Positions 37,993-50,600 of a DNA stretch of 64,000 nt are shown here, in pieces. Made by a program: the position numbers and the translations under genes. The first letter of the stretch is position 1, and each line of letters starts with the position of its first letter. The stretch lies in the NCBI GenBank assembly GCA_026874595.1, contig CM049310.1:52344558-52408557 (forward strand), read 5' to 3'. The notes under the pieces are model-generated. The model was not told where the DNA came from. It worked only from the letters and a program-made list of their open reading frames with translations, and searched no databases. The stretch comes from Sipunculus nudus (lineage: Eukaryota > Annelida > Sipuncula > Golfingiida > Sipunculidae).

Positions 37993-39145
37993 TGTATACA
38001 CATGGGCATGCGTGAAATTGTTTTTCAGCCTAATTAATCACAATAACCATGCTTCAAGGGATTTAATATGTTCAAATTAGTAGAACAAATATATTTGCAA
38101 TAACATATCAGTGTAGTCCGTGATATATTATACGTCAAGGGTGTTCGACGTGACAGCAAACTGGGGGGGGGGGGGATTACCCCTTTAGTTTCCTGATATA
38201 GAATGTACACCAATTTTCCGCCAAAACTTCTAGATACACTTTTAAAACTTTCTAATGCTATCTTAATACGTTACCATGATCGGTTAAACATATCTGTGTG
38301 GAAGTATATTGATACACTTTATTTACAGCTGAAGTATAAAAATACATGTTAAATTCATTTACTGAAAGAAAACGCCATAAAAATCAATTTTTCTTCTTCA
38401 AATTAGATTAAAATAGGTTTGATAAGAATATTAAAACAAGTAAATCAGGTAAACAGTGTATGTGTAATTAATGAAGATTCGTCTGACTCGCCCCCAGATG
38501 TCCTCGTGGAATGTATTCAATATAGGCCCCTACGTGTGGGGACTACCAACAGAATATCAGGCCCACAAAAGGACTATATATACACAGCTTTAGCTCGGCG
38601 GCTGGAGCTAATGATAAACAAACATTACAGTAAAAATCATGTAAACAAACTTAAAGATACATATGGCGATCTCAAATTTGCATTTCTGGGAGTTTTGCAC
38701 TCAGACTCGGGTTACAACCGACTCGGACTCGAAAAAGGTGCACTTGGACTCAAACCTCAAGGACTCTAACCTAACCCTATCTATCGAATTGGACTCGGAA
38801 TCGCACTCGCACTCGGAAGCTGTGGACTATGTTACATCACTGCTCTTTGTGCAAATGTAACTACTGCTAAAAAAGGTTTTTCGAAAAAAATAAATACTAA
38901 ATCCTATATCTATAGGAAGCGAAATATAATGTTTAGTCTTGGTGAACTGGTGCTGGAACAACACCTCTTGAATAAATTACAACCGAACACATGTATGTAC
39001 TATATAATATAGGTTTATAGCGAGAAAAGTAAATTAGCATTTCGATATTTTGATGTTATGCTACGAAAAATTTATTTTTAACTGGAAATAAGCATTTTAT
39101 GTGAATGTGTATCTATACCTACAGTGGCAGTTTATATAGATATAT

Positions 39146-39200
<55 letters not shown>

Positions 39201-39564
39201 GTGTGCCGATTAATCGATTAAATCTATGATTGGTCGTTTTCTTTCAGAATCGGTTAAATCGATTGCACTTTACATAATTGATTAAAAATCATTATGTATT
39301 CAGGTGCAAAGAATCTAATCCTATCAGAGAATTACAAATAAAAAGTAACGAACAGCATCAAAACGAATTCATTCCCAGCCAATTAGTTAGTAGTCGTATG
39401 ACGGCAAGTCGACCTTGGATTGATGGTGGCTTAATTGATGGTTTCATTATTAATACCAATGTACATGTCACACTATTTGCTTGGGTCAATATATTAGGTA
39501 CTAGTTCACAGCAGATTTCAAGGTAATATAGAATGTACATAAAAAATCGATTAATAATAATAAT

Positions 39565-39602
<38 letters not shown>

Positions 39603-41150
39603 TGATAAGTATACAACAATCATTTTACAAAACATTATGCTACCGTTTACATTAACAGAAGGCTATAAACACATGCAATATGGAAAACGGAACGGCATAA
39701 AAAAATGAACAAAAAAATTTTACTCTATTAAAAAAATAAACATATTCTAGCATGCATGTTAATCAGAAGATCAACTGTTGCAATATGTTTAAATTAATCT
39801 TGCAATCTTCAATGTGTTAGCATGTCGCTTCGGAATGGAATATGTCACCTGCGGTAGGGACAATTGCAAATGCATTCAGCTAAACAATAAACGGCCTCAT
39901 ATTCCTACAATGAATTAAATTGAATATCTCCACTTTTCTGGGTGAATCTTTCATATACACAGTTCCCTTGCGGGTGCATGACACTTGACGGATGTAATGA
40001 CAATTTATATAAAAAAAAGCTACCAGACAACAAAGCCTCAAGCTAAAATGTAATCAATTTTCGAATCAGTACAATGGCGCATACAATTTACCATTATTCA
40101 CTGGTACTCTTGTTACAGACAAATTCTGGGAGTCTTTAACATATTCGGGGATGCGCTAAATCAGAAGCAAAAACTGTCACTTCTTTATCTGTCCGTTTCA
40201 CCTTTGAAGTGTTTTGACTGATTAATAATTAGTTATTCCTAAGAGAGAATCTGTAGTATCAATAGTCTTGCTCTCCTGACAGGTGGACCGTTAGTTGACG
40301 TATTCTGTCCTAAATTGAGAAAAATGTCAGTTTGTGTACAGTATCTGACAGGGTACTTGTTCCTTTTCGCACCGCAACTCATACAGTTTGTTATGGTAAG
40401 TATTTAAATATAGTTAGTCCTAGGAAATATTACATCTTCTGCTCGGTTCAGCTGATGTTACTTAGTTTCCTACGCTCCAGTCATTGGGTTTTTCTGTTCT
40501 GCAAAAAAGGACAATACGTAAAACCTAAGAGAACAGACACAAATCCACACAAGGAGTAACACCATTCGTATGACATATATTAAGATGATTTATGTTGAAT
40601 ATCCTTGATATGTCACCGATCTAGAATGTCTGTTTGGAATCCTACTATAATCTGCGGATGAGGGCGAGGTCATCTCCAAATTGTTCCTCCGACCTCTACT
40701 GAAAGATTCGGGTAAACATGTATTGGCCACTAGACTTTCCACGGATTTTATCCTATCCTGAGACTGTAAATGGAATACTTTGCAGTTATATTCCGTGCCC
40801 TTATCAAACCTTGATCTCGCATAAATATCGAAACCGCTCATAGGGGCTGTCATTTTGCGTACAGACAAAAACCTAGATTTCGCAAGTCACACGTCGGAAT
40901 TTAAGGTTTACCGTACCGCTAGTCATTATAACATACACTATTTCATATCAGAGAGCAAATGAATAAGAAAAATCCCAAAGAGTAAAGGTAAACCTAAACC
41001 GTCAGGATAGATGTGAGCCCTTTTCACGAACAAGGTCCAACTTGTTCCGGGTACTGATCACTTTTCTATTGGGCGTGTGTGTCAATTGCGCGTGTGGAGT
41101 GGGGTGAGCGTTTATGAGTGCAAAGACATTCTGGGGCGGTTGTATGCCTG
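37993..41150. other. intergenic with simple and interspersed repeats
   Basis: GACTCGG/CACTCGG words are iterated at about 38700-38820 and inflate a plus-strand open frame there. (TA)n lies at about 39150-39197 and 39570-39601. Between these, 39199-39560 starts GTGGTGTGCCGATTAATCGA and ends near AAATCGATTAATAATAA, so it may be an interspersed element. No gene is supported. Confidence 0.5.
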
Positions 41151-41449
41151 CAGGGGCGTCAATAAAGGGGGTGGGGTATATATCCCCTACTTTTTAGCAA
41201 GGGAGAGGGTATATCTCCACCCCCACCCCCTGCTGTTCATGGGGAAAAAATTGTAAATTTTAAAATAAGTATATATAAATAATTATAATAATAGACTGGT
41301 TCCATTTCTGAGTTTACTATAATCAAGTATAGTAACCTGGTTCAGCATTAACCAGACCTGGTTCAGCATTAACCTCTACTGGACACATATACTTATACGT
41401 AATTGTAATGCATTTGAAATGTGTCACACAGACAATGTTTGTATGTATG

Positions 41450-41494
<45 letters not shown>

Positions 41495-41563
41495 AGTTAT
41501 TTGGTTGTGTGTGTGTGTGTGAAAGTCATCCCCACCCGTGAAGATAAACTGAAGCCAGAGCGT
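41151..41563 (+). mobile_element. hAT-like family copy at the 3' end of the kringle gene
   Basis: It starts CAGGGGCGTCAATAAAGGGG and includes TGTGTCACACAGACAATG, then TATG/TA microsatellites (about 41440-41490), a TG run, and GAAAGTCATCCCCACCCGTG AAGATAAACTGAAGCC, matching the family's right end. It stops about 25 bp from the kringle gene's stop codon (41588-41590), so the gene's 3' UTR must run into it. The right terminus is degenerate and no target duplication was found. Confidence 0.65.
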
Positions 41564-41587
41564 GTGCGTGTGTGAGTGTACATTACC

Positions 41588-41754
41588 TCACGACATATCA
41601 GACACGTCAGAGGATGAGGTGTTGGCCGGGTCGTCATCGACATGTTCAGACAGGTCCCGTACTTTTCGATTTCTCTTTCGATGTCTTTTTTTCACACAGC
41701 ACCAAAGTGTGATGATAATGAATATGAGGATAGCCAGCACCGTAAGGATGGTCC
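41588..41754 (-). CDS. kringle gene exon 15: transmembrane helix and cytoplasmic tail
   Basis: Acceptor AAATTCCAG|, phase 1. It encodes GTILTVLAILIFIIITLWCC (helix), then VKKRHRKRNRK (stop-transfer), then VRDLSEHVDDDPANTSSSDV SDMS and TGA at 41590-41588. The topology is type I: positive charges follow the helix and the kringles are outside. The Cys pair at the inner leaflet could be palmitoylated, and the SSSD and SDVSD serines fit casein kinase 2 sites (family knowledge). No kinase, TIR or death domain is present. No AATAAA was seen close downstream on this strand. Confidence 0.85.
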
Positions 41755-43665
41755 CTGGAATTTGGTATTTATGTATCAACTGTTAATATAAAACCATGTT
41801 TGCCCATGTAAGTAATATATTTGAACATTATAAATGATTTCATTCCGTAAATCATAATGTATTACTCCATTAATTTATAAAATGTATTGCCATTTTTTAA
41901 ACTATTTTCGATTAATGTGTCTTTCTCAAAATTGTCCCTATAGCACGTGCAACGAAAGTTGAGAGAATTTTTTAAGTTGATGAAGTGTAATTAAGTTTCA
42001 TGAAACTCAGTTGAGTGATTTAGCTAATAAGCGAACATACTATTTTTGTGACTAAAAATTTAAAGTGGGGACTTCGACAACCTTATCGAACAGTTTACAA
42101 AAAACATATTGGGGTATATATGTATTGGTCGGAGGCGTTTAAAAAGATGTGCCTCGCCACTGCTTTACTTTAGTATGGCATTAAAATACCAGTTACCAGA
42201 GACCAAAAAATCGAAGTTTGATAAAAAAAACCCATATTGCTAAGGTTAGCTGGATTTGAAATGAATCATTATCAGCACTTCTGTTAACAGGTCTGCATGA
42301 ATGTGGGCCAACTCCACCCTAGTATACACGCTGTTGTGCAAAGAAGGTTAAATTGGTGAAACGATGAGACGGCTACTGCTTTAATACACGTACGTATACT
42401 ATATGGTAAAAAAAAAATTACCTGCAATAATAGCTGCTTTGTTTTCTGTAATGTTCTGCTGGTCCGTGGATGAATCTGAAGTCCGTATATATAATTTAAT
42501 TAAATAATATGTGATACATCCTTTTTAATACTACTTTAAACTTTTTAGGATTAAATGACTGATAATGCAATGGTATCTAAAATGTAAGAATATATAAGAT
42601 TAAAGGTTTGTACCCATATGTTAAATTACTTTATAATAGTTTCACACTTTTTTTTATAATGTTCCAAGAGACGATTTTTTATAAGATTTAATACCCACCT
42701 GTCTTGCTCTCGGTAACCGTTGACTTATCACTGCTTGACGTCTGTGACGTCACATTTTCTCCTCGTATTTTCGCTTTGCCTGTTGACCCGGCGGTTACCG
42801 TTGCTAAATTCAAATGTAAAATATTTACTAAAACTTTAGTGTATTCCTTAAAGGCACAAAATTGCTCACTCTGTAAGATGCAGTCGATTACCGTAACAAT
42901 TTATTTTTACTGGTGCTTACTCTTGTTATGTCTTTACTTTTGCGAGCGGTGTACCTTTAATCCGACATACGACTTGCGATGTCTGGGTTTTAGTCTGTAC
43001 GAAAGATAGCGAAAATTAACGGTTTTGAAATGTTTGACAGGTATGTCTCAGTTAGGATTTGATAGGGAACGGTAGAACGATACAAACAGGACAGTCTAAA
43101 CGCGGAAAGGGATGATTTGGTGGCGATTGGAACTTATCGGTCGCGAAGAAGCCGGAACGATACGTTTGGATAACCACGCCCAATGATTACCTTTCGACAT
43201 TTTTTCACTGTTTTCCGTTGGAAGTGTTGAACGTCCACAATGATCTGGAATATAATATTAAAACTCTCCATCTTCTGATAAATGTAATAATTTTGTATAA
43301 ATAATTTGTATTTCTATATTTTATCAGTATGAAAACTTGACGTATGATGAAAGTTTTGAAAGGAAATATTTCTTTGTATATTGTCACATTATGTTTGCCG
43401 TTTTGTTCGTAAGGGTCTCAAATTTGCAATATTCGCGTAAAGGGAAAATAAAAACAAACTTCGTTAAAAAGAGTTCCCACCGTCTAAGACAAAGGTGAAA
43501 AGTGAATGGTTGACATGAAGAATAAAAATAGACCATGTTTCTACAAAGATTGATGTTTTAAAAAATCTGGCCCATTGTTTGCCATTAACGAACGATGTTT
43601 TTTTGTAAATAAGATTTTGTTCACACATTTGATATAATTATCTCACATAATAATAATGGTTATAC

Positions 43666-43740
<75 letters not shown>

Positions 43741-44500
43741 TCCTTGGTCAATGCCAGTCTTATGCATTACGCATTAACATTTTTTTCAAATAGAATTTAA
43801 ATGGAATTAGTTCGCTTGTATATCGTGTAAAGCACCAAAAAATGTCCAAAAATTCACATGAATGTACCAGTGTACCAGAGATTCTGCATTGATAAGCTGA
43901 GATAAATTTTTTTCTTGTCTCAAGGGGGCAGCACCAGCATCAGCTCCCTGTTTTCGCGATTGACAGGAGATCAGCGCAAGGATATTGATCCGCTTCACAT
44001 AAAAATTGTTTTCCTTTTCTTTAATTTGAGAAACTCATGTAAATCAGGCATGATTCAGTTTGACGATTTTTTTTTAATTTTACTTTATATCACCAAGAGG
44101 TGCCCATTTAATTTTGACAATTTTCTTTCATATTTGAGCAATATTTACACTCTACTGTTAATTTCGGATTAAAACAATCATAGGACAAGTTGACAAGTTT
44201 GCGTTAAGATGATTGGATTATTTTATTGCAGCTTGCGTTTTGGCGTTCAATTTTCTATTTGTAAAATTACGGTGACACGGACTTTGGTCAATGTAATCAA
44301 CTCCCTGATTTTCAGAGATTAATATTTTTTTTCATTGGAAATTAAATAAATTAATAATAAGAATTATAGACTCCGAGTTGACTGCATATGTATACATGTA
44401 TATCTAAACCTAGTTTAGAATTAACCTTTACTGGACACAAAATAGCTAATTTCGTAAAACCTTACACTTAATTATGATATATTTTAAATGTGTGACACAG

Positions 44501-44565
<65 letters not shown>

Positions 44566-45919
44566 CTTTTTAATTCTACGTAGTTTCGTGAAACAGGCTG
44601 TTGCACACATCAGGTAAGACCGTCTGATTAACCATTTCAGACACTCTTACCTGATGAGTGCAAAAGCATGTTGAACTAAACTACGTAGTAGTAAAAATGC
44701 CTGACATTATTTGATTCCTCTATATTTATAAAATTATAAAGCTCAGGTTTCATACCACTGTACAGCACTCTAGCAGTTGTTTATAGCAGCAAACCAGTAG
44801 ATTAATATATATATATACAGTCAAGCCCGCTTATTGTTATATCGGTGGTGCTGGCATAAATTATGATTATAACTGGGATGTGATATTATCCGGGCTTCAT
44901 CATAAATGTCCTTTTGAGTTACAGAAGAAGCGTTATGTCTCAAATGATATTAAATAAATCGTCAATAAACAGAAACAGAAACGTTTATGATTATTTTTAT
45001 TGCACAACGGCATATCAAATTACGTTTATGCAAACCTGACAATTTATTTCCTGTAAGTTTTGTGCCGCAATAACTGACAAAAAGCAGACTTGCCAACAGA
45101 AAGAGACGTAGCGTCTGGGTCATGAGGAAAAATATGTCTGGAAATATGGGGCATAGTTATAACGTTATTTATAACAAACTATATTACTCAATAATTCTTT
45201 CACCGACTATCGCGCCTTATTTTCCGGATATCTTATCGATGACTCAAACTTCCATGTTCGTCTTTTTGATAGGACTGTTCAGGGAGTGGACATCGTCATG
45301 CCATTGTCAACTTTATGAAATGTCGCAGCGATTGACGTTTTTGACCGGGTATCTCCTCCACTGCTCACAATACCTCCAGCTTTTCGTCGACCCTTAAAGG
45401 GGATTTCCAGTCGTAAGCAACGTTTAGAGCTTGTGTTTATATCATCTCGGCGAAATGTCACTGAGGTGTAAACCGCGGCCTTTCAATAAAGGCCAGGAGT
45501 TAATTATGTATAATATGTGATCGTAAACATCGCCCTTGTTAATCTTCGAAGAAGCGCAATGATCTGGATTACCGTGGTATGTTAAGATGTTAATCAGCTT
45601 AGTGACGGGGAGTGACTCGCATGCATCACTGCACTTGCCTGCCGCACACAGGTGGGAGATGCAATCGTTTGATACGCCTGACCGATTACAGGCTCTTTGC
45701 CTCGTTGATCGCCGTGTCGGCGTTTGATTTGATATTAACTGCGAACTGGTATCACTGTCAATGGTTCCAAGCATTACAATAAACGGGATTATGACAATAT
45801 TCCATGATATTAAACGGTCAGATTTACCATTGTTTATATAGAAAATTGTTTGGGTTTTCAGATTTATGTGACAATAAACGGGATTTTCTATTTACCGATA
45901 TGACACAAAGTGGGCTTGA

Positions 45920-45990
<71 letters not shown>

Positions 45991-46969
45991 TCTGCTATGA
46001 TCACCGTTTCATGCCTACGAGTCATCCCCCACCCTTGAAGATAAACTGACGACATTGCCCCGATTATATATTTCTAGCGTTATTCGCTAAATGAAGGACG
46101 TGACACACTAAATTGACGCCATTGACCCGATTATCTATTTCCAATAGTTGTACACTTAATTAACGACGCTTTATTTCATGATGAAGTAAAGAATTTTAAC
46201 TTACCGCACTCCGACTCCCTAACCTCTGATTGCTTGCTTCCTGCATTATAGAAATAACTACACATGATTAACATATCATACTGAATTAAATAGAATTGTG
46301 TAGAAAAACGTAAACTATGCATTTGCCTTTTTCTGTCGTAAAATGATCGCAAGTCCAACGTATGTATCATTCAATTATAATGCAGTAAATTTAAAACAAA
46401 GTCCTGGTTGACAGGTAAAACAGGTAAAAGCGAGTCATTCTATCCATGTTATTTAACTGTTATGCTTGAAGTAAACAATTCCATCAACAGTGTTTCACTG
46501 GCTCTGAGTCAATTGTCCGCCTTCAAGCTAGGCATAAGAAGCTGCTATAACACCGCAGTCAATGGTGTTACGCCCCATATGTAAAATTGCCCAATTCATG
46601 ATATGGGTGGCTTTACTACCGGGAATATATTTCTTAACTCTGTAAGGTATATAAAGGATCGTTTGAAGGATACTTGTGACTATTTGCTCATGTAAATACC
46701 AAGTGGGATGTGCTCTACAAACATTTTTATGTATAAATTATATCCTACCCTATTAATAGCATTAATTAATATTAATGCATGGTGTCATATGTATGTCAGA
46801 AGTGTTGTACAAACAGCACATGCAAAAGCATAATTGATCAAATAACCAATAATGTCCATATATAGAGTTTAAGCTCCAATAGTTTGTTTCTTAAAATAAT
46901 GTGTTTGTTTTAAAAATTTTAAACAGAAAAGTTTATCAAGGTATTAAGCACTTTCTATGATGCCAGAGG

Positions 46970-47035
<66 letters not shown>

Positions 47036-47248
47036 TCCTAAGTAGATTCCGGTGCTTGATATGTAGAGCTCGATACAGCTAAGGTAGAGGAGGTTCGTAT
47101 CAACACACTGGGCGATCATGCGGTACTGTTTACCAGTAGGGCTCACGAGCGTCAGTTATCTGATGATCGCCCGGGTGTTGGTACCATCCACTTCACCGGT
47201 GTGACACTCGGAGTAATAACAAGATGCTGCAACATGCTTAACGTTTAG

Positions 47249-47302
<54 letters not shown>

Positions 47303-47574
47303 TCACCTTCGGTCATGCTGCTGGTCGTTGTCTCATTAACATGAATCTCTTCAGGTGACGTTGTAATTTCTGCTTCTGTGTGGCCCAGAGTCATTTGACC
47401 AGCGATTGATGCTGTAATTGTATCTCTTCGAATTCATGTTTTACATCATATTTTTTTTTAATTTTTGATTAATTTGTAGGAAAATAACATGAAAGTGATG
47501 TGTCTGACGGATGCTGATGTAACCTCTTCATTCGCTTATATTCTCTCTCTCTCTTTCTCTCTCTCTCTATCTCT

Positions 47575-47656
<82 letters not shown>

Positions 47657-50600
47657 CGTTAGGATGTGAGGTACGGCGAAGAATTGGTACTGACCTGGCC
47701 TAGACGTTGTACCCGCTTCTTGTTGTGGCACTGTAAATATACAATACCTTCTATTATTTATACTTCGTTTGTTAAATGGCAAATGCACATGAGAATGTGT
47801 CCTGCTTAAAAAACGCCCTTCCTCGAGTCACTGCGATGGGACCAGTTACAAGAATGATTCAATAATGCAGGGCATAATACAAAACAAAAATGTATTGTTG
47901 TGAATTTTCCTTTCAAAATTGAAAATGAAAGAAGATTAGCTTTTACTTACTACTGGACGTTGCAGACTGGTTCTGTGGTAAGACTGTAATTATATATAGA
48001 TCTAAATGGACAGGTCCTATATATGTTCGGTTTATTGCTTGCCGGAAATTTCTGCAAGCAGGTTGGTCAGTTGCGTTTGTCTGTTTGTGTGTCTGTTTGT
48101 CTGTTGCCACTATACTGGCGACAGTTTTGTAGCAGTCGATATGAAACTTACAGGGTTGATTGAACATCAAAAGTCCTAGAAGCCTACTGCTTTTGGTCAA
48201 TATAAGTCAATATTCGAGGTCAAGGTAATTGAATAATGTAGAATATTTATTTACGTCATAACTTCGTCAATATTAGGTCTATCATCATAAACTTATCACA
48301 GTTCTTCCTCTGGGTATTCTCCATTACCTGATCTAGTCGATTGGTCTCAATTTTGTGTCACTTTGACAGTATATCTGTCTGTTTGTCAGTTGACCTCAAT
48401 TTCGACTGTTTGCTGGTTAATGCGTCTTACATTTAGTAATCTACAGGCGACAGTTTTCCAGGAATCCTTATGAAACAGGTACATTTTATCTCTTACACTA
48501 ATATGGCGATATCTCCAAAATTATGCACCTTACCTACATAAACTATAGCTCATTTCGTTATTCACCTTTTCTATAGGCTTATTTAGTCATATGTTATCTC
48601 AGATGTGTAACTTTGTCAGTATGTCTGTCTGATTGTCAGTTGTCCTCAATTTCGCCTTCTTGCTTGTTCTTGTGTCTTATATTTAGCGTTCTGCAGGCCA
48701 GAGTTTTGCTGGAATTACTTTGTAACTTACACATATCTTATATCTTGACGATTTCCTGAAACTGTATGTGTATTTTAATAAGTCAAAGTTAAATGTCAAA
48801 GTCATCAAAACATGCAAAATCTTATTTCGATCATAACTTTGTCAATATTGTGCCTTTCTTCACAAACTATGGCTCATTTTCTTTCTCTCTCTCTGTCATA
48901 GCTCTTTCATTTGACTGTTTCTTCATCATTTCCGGAAAGCGCTCGACCTAAGGTCGTCTAGTATGTTATGTTTATTTGTTTTAATCTTTATTAAATGTAA
49001 ATATGGTATGCTTTATCATATCTCTTTCAATGTGTATATGAAACACCCCTGAGGGATTTTGAAGTACTCATTAAAACCACATGAACAAACCATGCTAATA
49101 CTGCAGGTTTAGGTGACATTTTTAAAATTATCCATTCATTTATAACTTACAACAGTAAGGAATGCTGCAGAAATCCCATCGTGTGTTGCTGTCCTGTGTA
49201 AAACACCACGGTCCTGTGGGGTTTTTGTCAGGATTACGGCAGTAGTTTTCGGCCTTTGAGAGGTCCTCCTCTGGAAAATTCTCTGGCGTATCTATGTCAT
49301 GTTTATTAGGGTGCTGTGACGTCCATCTTTGACATTTCAATCCGGATCTTGTCATGCGTATACGTCCCGCATAATCGGCTCCGTCTCTGGTTCTTTTACA
49401 TTCTGTGAATATTTATTATAAGAAATTGAAAATACCTTACACATTATTTCAATGTAATAATACAATAAACTAAGAAAATTATAGTATGAAAATAATATTA
49501 ATAAAGTCAGTCATGTTTACATCAAGTTTCATTCACTGTATATACTTTCATCTGCAGGACTGGTATTTTTCCTTTATAGAAATTACTCTTGGTCAGCGGG
49601 TTTCCTGCCCCACCCGCACACTCCCAGCCGATTACTGCACTCCACCCCCACACCCCCCCCCCCCCCTTCTGTAAATCCTGGCTACGCCCCTGCGTCTAGA
49701 AGAACAATCTGTTCCCCCCAGAAGATGCATATAATCACAATATTAAATATAAATTCTAATAATATTCAAAACTGCAGTTCAACCAGCCGAACATGGCCAC
49801 CTATTACGAAGAAAATTAGTCCATGTTTCAGTAAAGTAACCAGTTACGAATGTTTGTCAAATACTGTCGTCATTCTATTCATATGAAGTCATGTTAGCAG
49901 AGTGAGAGTGATAAAGTACAGAAAGATTTGCCCAAAAACATAGCCGCATAATAATAATTTGCCCCATATACATACATGTGTGTGCATGTGTGTGTTACCT
50001 TTTTTAATTCTAGCATTCAATGGATCTAAATGGAAGTATTATCATTAATACAGGAGGTCTGGTGCAGTATAAAAATAAATGCGCCTTCTGGTGCAACTTG
50101 GATGATGAAAGTTTCAGTCATTTAACTGCGAATAATTTCCACCTTAACCCCTCTTGATGCGAAAGTGTGTGTGTGTGTGGGGGGGGGGGGGGTGGCTTTA
50201 CCCAGCGCATCCTATGATCAGAAAAGCTATTTGTATTGAGTATATAACAGAATGAAATGTACACCGACTTTTGTGGTCTAGAGCACAGGACTTAACAGGA
50301 CAGGACAGGATCGTGAGATTTTTTCTTGGTAGGGTCTAACCCAGGGTGAGCGCTCTGCAAGCTTAATGGGAAGGCTGTGCCCGCAGCCGTGCATTACCCA
50401 AAAACGAGTGCGTCATTAATTGCTCTTCCGTGTTAGGATACAGCAGTGGGATCGGTGTCACACCCAGGACCCGAAAGTGCGGAAGACACCGGGCCTAGGT
50501 CACACCAGGATGCAAAATAAAATGACAGGAAGCGAGCGCTACCGTCCTGTCAACTAGTTCCTAACCGAACTGGAATTCAGCAGATGTGCTTAATTATTTA

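Larger units (their letters stand above)
44280..46055 (+). mobile_element. hAT-like family copy interrupted by two later insertions
   Basis: The left part (about 44280-44560) has TGGTCAATGTAATCAACTCC, CAGAGATTAATATT, TTAGAATTAACCTTTACTGG and TGTGTGACACAGACAATATA, all matching the 41151 copy. It enters (TA)n at about 44504-44562. The right part (45924-46055) continues (TA)n and ends GAGTCATCCCCCACCCTTGA then AGATAAACTGACG. Between them are the palindromic element 44562-44704 and the element 44818-45922, both placed at TA sites. It lies in a kringle-gene intron. Confidence 0.55.

Noticed and set aside
38419-38860. Plus-strand 116-codon frame
   Set aside because: Its second half is the GACTCGG simple repeat. 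The first half has no recognisable domain.
48060-48970. Direct-repeat block considered as a CRISPR-like or satellite array
   Set aside because: Units are long, degenerate and unequal, in a eukaryotic intron. It is best seen as a dispersed repeat with internal duplication.
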